Shown: positions 33,383 to 43,308 of the stretch, piece by piece | Layout of the letters: each line of letters begins with the position of its first letter | Position numbering within the stretch: the first letter of the stretch is position 1 | Source of the DNA: Verrucomicrobiota bacterium | Lineage (GTDB): Bacteria > Verrucomicrobiota > Verrucomicrobiia > Opitutales > UBA953 | Direction: 5' to 3' | Length of the DNA: 64,000 bases | Assembly: GCA_016871725.1 (NCBI GenBank) | Contig: VHCL01000001.1 | Location: forward strand, 62,001-126,000 | Translations under genes and position numbers: made by a program | Notes under the pieces: model-generated | Databases searched by the model: none | What the model was told of the DNA's origin: nothing | What the model saw: the letters and a program-made list of their open reading frames with translations, nothing else

Positions 33383-34228
33383 ATGCGCTCGCTTTCTCTC
33401 ATTGGTCTTTTCGCCCCGGCACTCGTTTTCGCTAGCTCCGAGGGCGTGCCGCAGGCCGCGACCGACCTCTTCCATCTCGGCGGGTTCCCGATCTCGAACT
33501 CCATCCTGACCACCTGGATCATCGCGCTGCTGATCATCGTCGGCGTCCGTCTCGCGGTGGGCACCCCGAAGCTCGTCCCGGGCAAGGGTCAGGCCGTCGT
33601 CGAAGGCATGGCGCAGGGCCTCCGTGACTCCCTCGAGCCGATCGTCGGCAAGAAGATGATCGGCAAGACCTTCCCGCTCCTCTGCGGTTTCTTCGTCTTC
33701 ATCCTCCTGATGAACTGGAGCGGCCTGCTCCCGGGCGTCGGCACGATCAAGTTCCAGCACGGAGGCCATTGGCTCGACGCCATCCGTCCGGCCAACTCCG
33801 ACCTCAACACCACGCTCGCGCTCTCGGTGCTCTCGTTCGTCGCCTGGACTTACTTCGTACTGCGTTACGCCGGCTTCAAGGTCCTGATCTTCGACCTCTT
33901 CGGCAACAAGGCCGACAAGAAGGAGATCGGCCTGCCCATGTGGCTCCTGCTGAGCTTCATCTTCCTCGGCGTCGGCGGCATCGAAGTCGTCTCCATCGCC
34001 TTCCGCCTCATCTCCCTTTCGTTCCGCCTCTACGGCAACGTCTTCGGCGGCGAGAACCTGATCCACTCCCTGGGCGGCATGGCCCCGTACGTCGTCCCCG
34101 CCGTGGCGGGCCTCCTCGAGGTCCTCGTCGGCGTCATCCAGGCCTTCGTCTTCACGCTGCTCTCCGCGGTGTACATCGGCCTCATCTGCAACCACGAAGG
34201 CGGCCACGACGACGAGCACGCCCATTGA
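33383..34228 (+). CDS. atpB: F1Fo ATP synthase subunit a
   Basis: The 281-residue Fo subunit has several transmembrane helices. The conserved region SLSFRLYGNVFGGENLIHSL carries the essential Arg of the proton path, and GLLEVLVGVIQAFVFTLLSAVYIGL is the C-terminal helix pair. The N-terminus begins with a signal-like hydrophobic segment. It is the first gene of an operon in the order atpB-E-F-H-A-G-D-C; no atpI-like gene is visible before it. Confidence 0.95.
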   Translation: MRSLSLIGLFAPALVFASSEGVPQAATDLFHLGGFPISNSILTTWIIALLIIVGVRLAVGTPKLVPGKGQAVVEGMAQGLRDSLEPIVGKKMIGKTFPLLCGFFVFILLMNWSGLLPGVGTIKFQHGGHWLDAIRPANSDLNTTLALSVLSFVAWTYFVLRYAGFKVLIFDLFGNKADKKEIGLPMWLLLSFIFLGVGGIEVVSIAFRLISLSFRLYGNVFGGENLIHSLGGMAPYVVPAVAGLLEVLVGVIQAFVFTLLSAVYIGLICNHEGGHDDEHAH

Positions 34229-34242
34229 CCTTTCGCTTTCGA

Positions 34243-34279
34243 GGCGCGCGACCTGCCGGGAATCCCCCGGCGGCGCGCC
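34243..34279. other. hairpin between atpB and atpE
   Basis: Two nested stems: a perfect 7-bp outer stem (GGCGCGC / GCGCGCC) and an inner CCGGG/CCCGG stem with a 5-nt loop. There is no T-run, so it is more likely an mRNA processing or stability element than a terminator. It sits just before the c-subunit gene. Confidence 0.5.
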
Positions 34280-34306
34280 GAGGAAAAACCAAAACACACA
34301 ACACAC

Positions 34307-34510
34307 ATGATCATCGCTGAAATCACCGGTTCCCTCCCCGCCGCCGTCGGCTGCTTCGCCGCCGCCATCGGCGTCGGTCTCGTCGGTGCCAAAGCCGTCG
34401 AGTCCGTGGGTCGCAACCCCGATGCTTCCGGTAAGATCCTCGTCCAGTCGATCCTGGGCATGGCTCTCGCCGAAGCCGTCGCGTTCTACGCGATCTTCCT
34501 CGCGAAGTAA
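34307..34510 (+). CDS. atpE: F1Fo ATP synthase subunit c
   Basis: The 67-residue two-helix ring subunit has an N-terminal helix GCFAAAIGVGLVGAKAVES, the polar loop RNPDAS (canonical RQP variant) and a C-terminal helix with the ion-binding Glu56 (MALAEAVAFYAIFLAK). The residue after the Glu is Ala and no Ser/Thr Na+-ligand pattern is seen, which favours proton specificity. It is short for the family. Hairpins on both sides set it off from atpB and atpF and may raise its expression. Confidence 0.94.
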   Translation: MIIAEITGSLPAAVGCFAAAIGVGLVGAKAVESVGRNPDASGKILVQSILGMALAEAVAFYAIFLAK

Positions 34511-34518
34511 TCGGTCCC

Positions 34519-34547
34519 GTGGCGCGGCCCCGCGAGGGGCCCGCCAC
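34519..34547. other. GNRA-loop hairpin between atpE and atpF
   Basis: A 12-bp GC-rich stem with one bulged C is capped by a GCGA (GNRA) tetraloop, beginning 9 bases after the atpE stop. It may stabilise the atpE message or lower downstream read-through; the pyrimidine-rich tract after it is not a classical T-run. Confidence 0.6.
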
Positions 34548-34595
34548 TTCTCTTTCCTCCGCGCTGATCCCAACCTCCCTTTCAAAGTCCTCACC

Positions 34596-35198
34596 ATGAC
34601 CTTCCTCTCCGCCCTCCTCGCCGCCGACGCCGCCAAGGCCGCGTCGCACGCCGCTCCGGCCGCCCCTGGCGCCGCCTCGTCCGGCCCCCTCGGCGACATC
34701 ATCAAGCTCTTCGGCGACTTCGGCGTCGACGGCCCGCACCTGCTCATCCAGGTCATCAACTTCTCGATCCTCGCCTTCGTCCTCTACCGCTTCGCCGTGA
34801 AGCCGGCCCTCGGCCAGATGGAAGAGCGCAACCGTCTCATCGAGAAAGGCCTCGCCGACGCCCAGGCCGCCACGCAGCGCCTCGCCGAAGCCCAGCAGGC
34901 GGCCGACGCCAAGCTGAACGCCGCCTCCGACGAAGCCGCCCGCATCCTCGCCGAAGCCCGCAACGCCGCCAAGGCCGCCGTCGAGGCCGCCCGCGCCGAA
35001 GCCCAGGCCGCCCAGACCGAAGTCATCGCCAAGGCCAAGGCCGCCATCGAGGCCGACCGCGTCAAGATGCTCGCCGAAGTCCGCGGCGAAGTCTCGCGCC
35101 TCGTCGTCGACACCGCCGCCAAGGTCCTCGCCGAGAACCTCGACGACGCCACGCGCGGCCGCCTCAACGAGGCCGCCGTCAAGCAGCTCGCCCGCTAA
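34596..35198 (+). CDS. atpF: F1Fo ATP synthase subunit b
   Basis: The 200-residue peripheral-stalk subunit has an Ala-rich N-terminus, one membrane helix (LLIQVINFSILAFVLYRFAV) and a long Ala/Glu/Lys/Arg coiled coil. The Ala-rich leader of about 40 residues before the helix is longer than in E. coli. The start is at the ATG at 34596. It joins Fo to the delta subunit encoded next. Confidence 0.92.
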   Translation: MTFLSALLAADAAKAASHAAPAAPGAASSGPLGDIIKLFGDFGVDGPHLLIQVINFSILAFVLYRFAVKPALGQMEERNRLIEKGLADAQAATQRLAEAQQAADAKLNAASDEAARILAEARNAAKAAVEAARAEAQAAQTEVIAKAKAAIEADRVKMLAEVRGEVSRLVVDTAAKVLAENLDDATRGRLNEAAVKQLAR

Positions 35199-35213
35199 GC
35201 CCGCCTTCTTCCG

Positions 35214-35609
35214 ATGTCCGCCGCCTCCGTCCGAGCCGAAGCCAAGCGCCTCCTCGCCCTCTCCCTCGAGGGCGGAGCGGTCTCGTCCGACCGCGTGGGC
35301 GCCGTGCTCGCCGCGCTCGCGAAGTCCCGCCCGGCCCACGTGCTCCGCCCGCTCCTCCGCGCGTACCTCGCCAACGTCCGCCGCGAGCTGACCCGCGGCG
35401 AAGCCCGCATCGAGCACGCCGGCCCCCTCGCCGCGGCCGACGCCGACGCGATCGCCGCGCATTTCTCCAAGGCCCTCGGCCGCCCCGTCCGTCCGGTCGC
35501 CCGTCGCAACGACGCGCTCCTCGGCGGTTTCCGCGTGCGCGTCGGCGACGACGTCACCGACCTCTCCGCCTCCCTGCGCCTGGCCACCCTCGCCAAGTCC
35601 CTTTCCTGA
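35214..35609 (+). CDS. atpH: F1Fo ATP synthase subunit delta, short
   Basis: The 131-residue protein is shorter than the usual roughly 177. The C-terminal part is recognisable (DALLGGFRVRVGDDVTDLSASLRLATL), matching the usual GGxxVxxGDxxxDxS signature. About 45 residues of the N-terminal helical domain that caps F1 appear to be missing or shortened. Position between atpF and atpA supports the call. Ribosome-site spacing is short (15 bases after atpF). Confidence 0.85.
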   Translation: MSAASVRAEAKRLLALSLEGGAVSSDRVGAVLAALAKSRPAHVLRPLLRAYLANVRRELTRGEARIEHAGPLAAADADAIAAHFSKALGRPVRPVARRNDALLGGFRVRVGDDVTDLSASLRLATLAKSLS

Positions 35610-35646
35610 AATCCTCCCCCAACCTTAACCCGCTTTACTAAACACA

Positions 35647-37173
35647 ATGAGCAACGCGATCGACCAGATCCAGAAAGCCATCGCCGGCCTTGATACCCGC
35701 GCCGGCAAGTCCAACGTCGGCACCATCGTCTCCCTCGCGGACGGCGTCGCCTCCATCGACGGCCTCTCGGGCGTCATGATGAACGAGATGATCGAGCTCC
35801 CCGGCGGCCTCCAGGGCGTCGCCCTCAACCTCGCCGAAGACACCGTCGGCTGCGTCGTCATGGGCGACATCTCCAGCCTCAAGGAAGGCATGGAAGCCAA
35901 GACCACCGGCCGCCTCCTCTCCGTCCCCGTCGGCAAGGGTCTCCTCGGCCGCGTCGTCGACGCCCTCGGCAACCCGCTCGACGGCAAGGGCCCCATCGTC
36001 TCCAGCGAGCGCTACCCCGTCGAGAAGATCGCCCCGGGCATCATCCCCCGCAAGTCCGTCGACCAGCCGATGCAGACCGGCATCATGGCCATCGACGCCA
36101 TGATCCCGATCGGCCGCGGCCAGCGCGAGCTCATCATCGGCGACCGCGCCACCGGCAAGACCACCATCGCGATCGACACCATCATCAACCAGGCGAACGC
36201 CAACCGCGTCGGCCTCGCCTCCGGCGACGCCAACTTCCGCCCGGTCTACTCCATCTACGTCGCCGTCGGCACGAAGAACTCCTCCATCGCCCGCACCATC
36301 GGCACCCTCGAGAAGGCCGGCGCCATGGAGTTCACCGTCGTCGTCGCCGCCTCGGCCGCCGACAACGCCGCCAACCAGGTCTTCGCGCCCTTCTCCGGCA
36401 CCGCCATCGGCGAGTGGTTCATGGAGAACGGCCAGGACGCGCTCATCGTCTACGATGACCTCTCCAAGCACGCCGCCGCCTACCGCCAGATCTCGCTCAT
36501 CCTGAAGCGTCCGTCCGGCCGCGAAGCCTACCCGGGCGACGTGTTCTACCTCCACTCCCGCCTCCTCGAGCGCTCCGCGCGCCTCGCCGGCAAGGGCTCG
36601 CTCACCGCGCTGCCGATCATCGAGACGCAGGCCGGCGACGTGTCCGCGTACATCCCGACCAACGTGATCTCGATCACCGACGGCCAGGTGTTCCTCCAGA
36701 CCGACCTCTTCAACCAGGGCATCCGCCCCGCCGTCTCCGTCGGCCTCTCCGTCTCGCGCGTCGGTTCCGCCGCGCAGATCAAGGCCTTCAAGCAGGTCGC
36801 CGGCAAGGTGAAGGGCGAGCTCGCCAACTACCGCGAACTCGCGGCCTTCGCGCAGTTCGGCTCCGACCTCGACGAGAAGACCAAGGCGATCCTCGACAAG
36901 GGCGACCGCTTCGTGGAGCTCTTCAAGCAGCCCCCGACCGCCCCGAAGTCCGCCGAGATCCAGTGCGGCATCATCTGGGCGATGCAGAACGGCTTCTTCA
37001 ACGACATGCCGGTGAAGTCCGTCCAGGCCGCCGCCGCCTCCCTCCAGACGCACCTCGAGACCGCCAAGCCGGCCGTCCTCGCCAAGATCCGCCTCGGCAG
37101 CAAGATCGAGAAGGACGGCGAAGCCGAGCTGAAGGCCGCCTGCGAGACCTGGCGCCGCAGCTTCAAGGCCTGA
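35647..37173 (+). CDS. atpA: F1Fo ATP synthase subunit alpha
   Basis: The 508-residue non-catalytic F1 subunit has the Walker A motif GDRATGKT at residues 165-172, and the characteristic [47 protein letters not shown] block (in parts). Length and order are normal for the family. It carries the nucleotide-binding sites that regulate the beta subunits. Confidence 0.97.
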   Translation: MSNAIDQIQKAIAGLDTRAGKSNVGTIVSLADGVASIDGLSGVMMNEMIELPGGLQGVALNLAEDTVGCVVMGDISSLKEGMEAKTTGRLLSVPVGKGLLGRVVDALGNPLDGKGPIVSSERYPVEKIAPGIIPRKSVDQPMQTGIMAIDAMIPIGRGQRELIIGDRATGKTTIAIDTIINQANANRVGLASGDANFRPVYSIYVAVGTKNSSIARTIGTLEKAGAMEFTVVVAASAADNAANQVFAPFSGTAIGEWFMENGQDALIVYDDLSKHAAAYRQISLILKRPSGREAYPGDVFYLHSRLLERSARLAGKGSLTALPIIETQAGDVSAYIPTNVISITDGQVFLQTDLFNQGIRPAVSVGLSVSRVGSAAQIKAFKQVAGKVKGELANYRELAAFAQFGSDLDEKTKAILDKGDRFVELFKQPPTAPKSAEIQCGIIWAMQNGFFNDMPVKSVQAAAASLQTHLETAKPAVLAKIRLGSKIEKDGEAELKAACETWRRSFKA

Positions 37174-37212
37174 GCCTCGTCGCCTCTCCTCACCTAGCCA
37201 CCGCCCCGCTCC

Positions 37213-38091
37213 ATGCCCAAAGGACTCCGCGAGATCCGCAACCGGATCAAATCGGTCAAGAGCACCGGCCAGATCACCCGGGCCATGCAGCTCGTGGCTT
37301 CGTCGAAGATGAAGCGCGCCCAGGACGCCGCCCGCGCGGGCCGCGCCTACGCCGAACTCCTCGGCGAGATCCTCGACACCGCCCAGGCCAAGGTCGGCGA
37401 ATTCTCCCACCCGCTCCTCACCAAGCGCGAGGTCAAGGTCCGCGGCATCCTCCTCGTCACGCCCGACAAGGGCATGGCCGGCGCGCTCAACGGCAACCTG
37501 ATCCGCCTCGCCGCCGAGCAGAAGGACGCCGTCTTCGTGTGCATCGGCCGCAAGGGCGCCCAGGCGCTCGCGCGCTCGGGCCGCAAGGTCCTCGCCGACT
37601 TCCCCGTCACCGACCGCGCGTCCTTCAACGAGGTCCGCCCGGCCGCCGAGTATCTCCTCAAGGCCTTCACCGAAGGCACGGTCGACACCGTCGAGGTCCT
37701 CTTCGCCCACTTCAAGAACACGATGGTGCAGACCCCGCGCGTCCAGCAGCTCCTGCCGGCCGACAGCCTCGTGCAGCAGGCCCGTGAGTTCCGCGCCAAG
37801 CTCGGCCTGCCCGAGCCGAAGTTCGAGGAGGACGAGCGCGACATGCTCTTCGAGCCCTCGCCCGCCGCGATCCTCGACCAGCTGCCGGCCCTCTTCTTCA
37901 AGCAGGCCGTCCATCAGGCCGTCCTCGAGTCCAAGGCCTCCGAGTTCAGCGCCCGCATGGTCGCCATGAAGGCCGCCACCGACAACGCCAAGAAGATCGG
38001 CGCCGCCCTCTCCCTCGAATACAACAAGGCCCGCCAGGCCGCGATCACCCAGGAGATCCTGGAGCTCACCGCCGGCGCCGCCGCCCAATAA
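37213..38091 (+). CDS. atpG: F1Fo ATP synthase subunit gamma
   Basis: The 292-residue central-stalk subunit begins MPKGLREIRNRIKSVKSTGQ and continues ITRAMQLVASSKMKRAQ, the N-terminal helix that turns inside the alpha/beta ring. The C-terminal helix is MKAATDNAKKIGAALSLEYNKARQAAITQEI, quoted in parts. An insertion around FEEDERDMLFEPSP matches the bacterial gamma fold. It sits between the alpha and beta genes, as usual. Confidence 0.95.
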   Translation: MPKGLREIRNRIKSVKSTGQITRAMQLVASSKMKRAQDAARAGRAYAELLGEILDTAQAKVGEFSHPLLTKREVKVRGILLVTPDKGMAGALNGNLIRLAAEQKDAVFVCIGRKGAQALARSGRKVLADFPVTDRASFNEVRPAAEYLLKAFTEGTVDTVEVLFAHFKNTMVQTPRVQQLLPADSLVQQAREFRAKLGLPEPKFEEDERDMLFEPSPAAILDQLPALFFKQAVHQAVLESKASEFSARMVAMKAATDNAKKIGAALSLEYNKARQAAITQEILELTAGAAAQ

Positions 38092-39543
<1,452 letters not shown>

Positions 39544-39552
39544 TCCGACCCG

Positions 39553-39984
39553 ATGTCCCTTAAGGTCGAAATCGTCACCCCTGACCGCCGCGCCTTCGAA
39601 GGCACGGCGGACAAGGTGACCCTGCCCACCGCGTTGGGCAGCATCGGCATCCTGCCCGGCCACCAGCCCATCACCGCGGTCATCGCCGCCGGCGAGGTCA
39701 TCCTGACGGTCGACGGCAAGGCCTCGCGCCTCGCCATCGACCAGGGTTTCGTCCGCGTCGTCGCCGACAAGGTCTCGGTCGTCACCGAGGCCGCCATCGA
39801 CGAGACGAAGATCGACCTGAAGGCCGTCGAGAACGCCGAGGCCCGCGCCCGCGAAGCCGTCGAGGCCGCGCGTAACCAGAAGGACGTGGACCCGGTCGAG
39901 GTCGCGAAGATGGAGCAGATCCTCCGCTTCGCCCTGGTGCAGCGTCTCGTCAAGAGCCGCACCTCGCCGGGGATGACGGAGTAA
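39553..39984 (+). CDS. atpC: F1Fo ATP synthase subunit epsilon
   Basis: The 143-residue inhibitory subunit has the N-terminal beta-sandwich (MSLKVEIVTPDRRAFEGTADKVTLPT, GSIGILPGHQPITAVI) and a C-terminal helical part with Ala/Glu-rich sequence (NAEARAREAVEAARNQ). It is the last gene of the operon, 9 bases after atpD, and is followed by a hairpin. Confidence 0.94.
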   Translation: MSLKVEIVTPDRRAFEGTADKVTLPTALGSIGILPGHQPITAVIAAGEVILTVDGKASRLAIDQGFVRVVADKVSVVTEAAIDETKIDLKAVENAEARAREAVEAARNQKDVDPVEVAKMEQILRFALVQRLVKSRTSPGMTE

Positions 39985-40023
39985 CCTGCCGTTTTTCGGC
40001 TAAACACCGTCGCAAGCGGAACT

Positions 40024-40047
40024 TGCCCCACCTTCCGCGGTGGGGCA
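40024..40047. terminator. hairpin after atpC (possible terminator or attenuator)
   Basis: A perfect 9-bp stem (TGCCCCACC / GGTGGGGCA) has a 6-nt loop but no T-run downstream. It lies between the ATP synthase operon and the sugar-catabolism operon and ends 10 bases before the GTG I use for the next gene. Confidence 0.5.
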
Positions 40048-40057
40048 GAGTTCCCTC

Positions 40058-40876
40058 GTGATTAAGTCCGCGATCACGGTCTCCCTCGTCGCCCAAGCCA
40101 AGGGTGGTCCGTTCGTCTATTGGGACGGGCTCGCTCCCGCCGCGGCCTCCGCCGCGCGGCTGGGTTTCGACGCGCTCGAGATCTTCGCCCCTTCGGCCGC
40201 GTCCATCGACCGGCCGGCCCTGCGTACGCTCCTGCAACAGCACGGCCTCGCGGCCGCGGCCTTCGGCACCGGCGGCGGCTGGCTCGTCCACAAGTGGCAC
40301 CTCACCCACGCCGATCCGGCGATCCGCTCCCAGGCCCGCGAGTTCATCCGCGCGATCATCGACGTCGGCGGCGAGTTCGGCGCCCCGGCGATCATCGGTT
40401 CGATGCAGGGCAAGGCCGAGGGCGACGTCTCCCGCGAGCAGGCGCTCGCCTGGCTCGCCGAAGCGCTCTCCGACCTCGGCGCCCACGCCGCCCGCCACGG
40501 CGTGCCGTTGCTCTACGAGCCGCTCAACCGCTACGAGACGAACCTCCTCAATCGCCAGCTCGACGCCGCGCAGTTCCTCGAAGCCCGCGGCATCAGGAAC
40601 GTGAAGCTGCTCTGCGACCTCTTCCACATGAACATCGAGGAGGTCTCGAACGCCGCCACGCTTCGCGCCTGCGGACGCCACGTCGGCCATGTGCACTTCG
40701 CCGATAGCAACCGCCAGGCGATCGGCTTCGGGCACACGGACGTCGCCCCGGTCGTCGCCTCCCTCAAGGACATCGGCTATGCCGGCTATCTCTCCGGCGA
40801 GATCCTCCCGCTGCCCGACTCCGAAGCCGCCGCCGCCCAGACCATCAAGGCCATCCGCGCCCACTTACCCCGCTAA
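40058..40876 (+). CDS. TIM-barrel sugar isomerase/epimerase (xylose isomerase-like)
   Basis: The 272-residue protein has SAARLGFDALEIFAP, GAPAIIGSMQGKAEGDVSREQALAWLAEAL, VPLLYEPLNRYETNLLN, LCDLFHMNIEEV and HVHFADSNRQAIGFGHTD, the metal-binding Glu/Asp/His pattern of the AP-endonuclease-2/sugar isomerase superfamily. I start at the GTG at 40058 because the GTG at 40040 lies inside the hairpin. It is the first gene of a five-gene operon whose other members fit a fucose-type pathway, so an L-fucose, L-rhamnose or ketose substrate is likely; specificity is not determined. Confidence 0.82.
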   Translation: MIKSAITVSLVAQAKGGPFVYWDGLAPAAASAARLGFDALEIFAPSAASIDRPALRTLLQQHGLAAAAFGTGGGWLVHKWHLTHADPAIRSQAREFIRAIIDVGGEFGAPAIIGSMQGKAEGDVSREQALAWLAEALSDLGAHAARHGVPLLYEPLNRYETNLLNRQLDAAQFLEARGIRNVKLLCDLFHMNIEEVSNAATLRACGRHVGHVHFADSNRQAIGFGHTDVAPVVASLKDIGYAGYLSGEILPLPDSEAAAAQTIKAIRAHLPR

Positions 40877-40880
40877 GACC

Positions 40881-41327
40881 ATGCTCAAGCACCAGCTCAT
40901 CCACCCGAAGATCTCCGAAGTGCTCGCCCGCGCGGGCCACCATTCGGTGATCCTCATCGCCGACGGCAACTACCCGGTCTGGGGCAAGAAGGGCCCGCAC
41001 GCCGAGCTGGTCTCGCTCAACCTCTCGCCGGGCATCCCGACCGTCGCCCAGGTCCTCCGCGCGGTGCTCAGCGCCGTCCCCGTCGACGCCGTCAACACGA
41101 TGGGCATCCCGGCCGACGACTCCTACGCGCAGAAGGGCGAGCCGCCCGTGTGGGCCGAGTTCCGCCAGGAAGTGAAGGCCGCCGGCCTGAAGCTCGAGCT
41201 GCAGCCGATCCTGAAGTGGGATTTCTACAAGGCCGTCGAATCCGCCGACCACATCCTCACCATCCAGACCGGCGACCAGGCGCTCTGGGGCAACGTGCTC
41301 CTCACCGTCGGCTGCCGCACCGCCTGA
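40881..41327 (+). CDS. fucU: RbsD/FucU-family sugar mutarotase (FucU-like)
   Basis: The 148-residue protein has MLKHQLIHPKISEVLARAGHHSVILIADGNYPVW (in parts), the His/Asp motif of RbsD/FucU sugar mutarotases, and DAVNTMGIPADDSYAQ. These enzymes interconvert sugar anomers (FucU: L-fucose). It lies 4 bases after the isomerase and is followed by an aldo/keto reductase. A sugar anomer as substrate fits the rest of the cluster. Confidence 0.86.
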   Translation: MLKHQLIHPKISEVLARAGHHSVILIADGNYPVWGKKGPHAELVSLNLSPGIPTVAQVLRAVLSAVPVDAVNTMGIPADDSYAQKGEPPVWAEFRQEVKAAGLKLELQPILKWDFYKAVESADHILTIQTGDQALWGNVLLTVGCRTA

Positions 41328-41338
41328 ACCTTCGCCCC

Positions 41339-42271
41339 ATGAAGACCCGCACCCTCGGCAAGACCGGGATCGAACTCCCGATCCTCAGCTTCGGCGCCTC
41401 GTCGCTCGGCCAGGAATTCCGCAGCGTCGCCCTCGACGACGCCCTGAAGTCCGTCCAGGTCGCCCTCGACTGCGGCCTCAACTTCATCGACACGTCGCCC
41501 TTCTACGGCCGCGGGATGTCCGAGGTGCTCCTCGGCATCGCCCTCCGCGGCGTCCCGCGAGACAGCTATAAGCTCTGCACGAAGCTCGGCCGTTACGACC
41601 TCCAGCACTTCGATTTCAGCGCCAAGCGCGTCGCCGAGAGCATCGACGTCTCCCTGCACCGCCTCGGCACCGACCACCTCGACATCATCCTCTGCCATGA
41701 CATCGAGTTCGTCCCGATGCAGCAGATCGTCGACGAGACGATCCCGGCCCTCCGCCGGGCCAAGCAGGCCGGCAAGGTGAAGGCCATCGGCTTCAGCGGC
41801 TACCCGCAGAAGATCTTCAAGTTCATCTGCGACCAGACCGAGGTCGACTGCGTGCTCAGCTACAACCAGCACACGCTCCAGAACACCCGTTTCTCCGACG
41901 AGACCGTGCCCTACCTTAAGGCCAAGGGCGTCGGCGTGATGAACGCCGGCCCCTTCAGCGCCCGCCTGCTCACCAACGCCCCGCTGCCCGCCTGGCTCAA
42001 GGAGCCGGAGGAAGTGAAGTCCGCCGCCCGCGCCGCCGCCGCCCATTGCGCCGCCAAGGGCAGCGACATCGCCAAGCTCGCGCTGCAGTTCTCGCTCCAG
42101 CATCCCGACATCGCCACGACGGTCTCGGGCAGCGCCAACCCGACGAACATCCGCAACTGGGCCAAGTGGGCCGCCGAGCCGATCGACCCGCAGCTGCTCG
42201 CCGAGGTCCAGGCGATCTTCGCCCCGGTGAAGAACCTCGGCCACCTCGAAGGCCTGAAGGAGAACAACTGA
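41339..42271 (+). CDS. aldo/keto reductase (L-fucose/D-arabinose dehydrogenase-like)
   Basis: The 310-residue TIM-barrel enzyme begins MKTRTLGKTGIELPILSFGASSLG. The FIDTSPFYGRGMSEVLLG segment carries the catalytic Asp and Tyr, followed by LDIILCHDIEFVPMQQIV and a NADPH-binding C-terminus. This subfamily includes L-fucose and L-galactose dehydrogenases that make aldonolactones. A lactonase-like gene two positions downstream would hydrolyse that product. Specificity is inferred from context. Confidence 0.86.
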   Translation: MKTRTLGKTGIELPILSFGASSLGQEFRSVALDDALKSVQVALDCGLNFIDTSPFYGRGMSEVLLGIALRGVPRDSYKLCTKLGRYDLQHFDFSAKRVAESIDVSLHRLGTDHLDIILCHDIEFVPMQQIVDETIPALRRAKQAGKVKAIGFSGYPQKIFKFICDQTEVDCVLSYNQHTLQNTRFSDETVPYLKAKGVGVMNAGPFSARLLTNAPLPAWLKEPEEVKSAARAAAAHCAAKGSDIAKLALQFSLQHPDIATTVSGSANPTNIRNWAKWAAEPIDPQLLAEVQAIFAPVKNLGHLEGLKENN

Positions 42272-42275
42272 GCCG

Positions 42276-43304
42276 ATGAAGGCCATCCGCCTCGACCAGC
42301 CGGGTCAGTTCGCGCGCATCGACCTCCCCGAGCCGCCCGCGCCCGCCCCCGGCGAAGCGGTCGTCCGCGTCCACCGCATCGGCATCTGCGGCACGGACTA
42401 CGGCGGTTACCTCGGCAAGATGCCGTTCTACTCCTACCCGCGCGTCCCGGGCCACGAACTCGGCGTCGAGGTCCTCGCCGTCGGCCCGGGCGTGACCAAC
42501 GTCAAGCCGGGCGACCGCTGCTCGGTCGAGCCCTACATCAACTGCCAGACCTGCTACAGCTGCCGCCGCGGTTTCACCAACTGCTGCGAGAACCACAAGA
42601 CGCTCGGCGTGATGTGCGACGGCGGCATGGCCGAGCAGTTCCTGCTGCCGGCCCGTAAGCTGCACATCTCGACGAAGCTCTCCTACGACCAGCTCGCGCT
42701 CGTCGAGACGCTCGCCATCGGCTGCCACGCCGTCGACCGCGCCACGCCCAAGTCGGGTGAGACGGTCCTCGTCATCGGCTCCGGCCCCATCGGCCTCTCG
42801 GCCGTGGAGTTCGTCAAGGTCTCCGGCGCGAAGTGCGTCGTGATGGACATGAACGCCGACCGCCTGAGGTTCTGCACCGACGTCATGAAGGTCGACGGCG
42901 TCATCCTGGCCAAGGGCGACGGCTCCGAGGTCGCCGCGCTCGCGGCCCTGACGGACGGCCAGCTCGCCGACGTGGTCATCGACGCCACGGGCAGCAACAA
43001 GTCGATGGTCGGCTGCTTCGCCTACGCGGCCTTCGCCGCCCGCGTCGTCTACGTGGGCATCACGCAGCAGGACCTCGTCTTCCCGCACGCGCCGCACCTG
43101 CATCGCCGCGAGCTGACGATCATGGCCAGCCGCAACGCCCATTCGAAGGACTTCGCCCGCATCATCAGGCTGATCGAAGATGGCGTGATCGACACGAAGC
43201 CGTGGATCACGCACCACGCGAAGTTCGACGACCTGATCGCGACCTTCCCGACCTGGCTCAAGCCGGAGTCCGGCGTGATCAAGGCGATCGTCGACGTGAC
43301 CTGA
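42276..43304 (+). CDS. zinc-dependent medium-chain alcohol dehydrogenase
   Basis: The 342-residue enzyme has the GHE zinc-ligand motif (RVPGHELGVEV), catalytic Cys in GICGTDY, the structural zinc Cys set (NCQTCYSCRRGFTNCCENHKTLG), and an NAD-binding site VLVIGSGPIGLSAVEF. This set is typical of threonine- or sorbitol-dehydrogenase-like enzymes. It lies 4 bases after the aldo/keto reductase; in an L-fucose-type pathway it could oxidise an intermediate such as 2-keto-3-deoxy-L-fuconate. That role is inference. Confidence 0.86.
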   Translation: MKAIRLDQPGQFARIDLPEPPAPAPGEAVVRVHRIGICGTDYGGYLGKMPFYSYPRVPGHELGVEVLAVGPGVTNVKPGDRCSVEPYINCQTCYSCRRGFTNCCENHKTLGVMCDGGMAEQFLLPARKLHISTKLSYDQLALVETLAIGCHAVDRATPKSGETVLVIGSGPIGLSAVEFVKVSGAKCVVMDMNADRLRFCTDVMKVDGVILAKGDGSEVAALAALTDGQLADVVIDATGSNKSMVGCFAYAAFAARVVYVGITQQDLVFPHAPHLHRRELTIMASRNAHSKDFARIIRLIEDGVIDTKPWITHHAKFDDLIATFPTWLKPESGVIKAIVDVT

Positions 43305-43308
43305 AGCC

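Noticed and set aside
40024-40047. Hairpin after atpC as a classical rho-independent terminator
   Set aside because: A 9-bp stem without a T-run; kept only as a possible attenuator or terminator at modest confidence.
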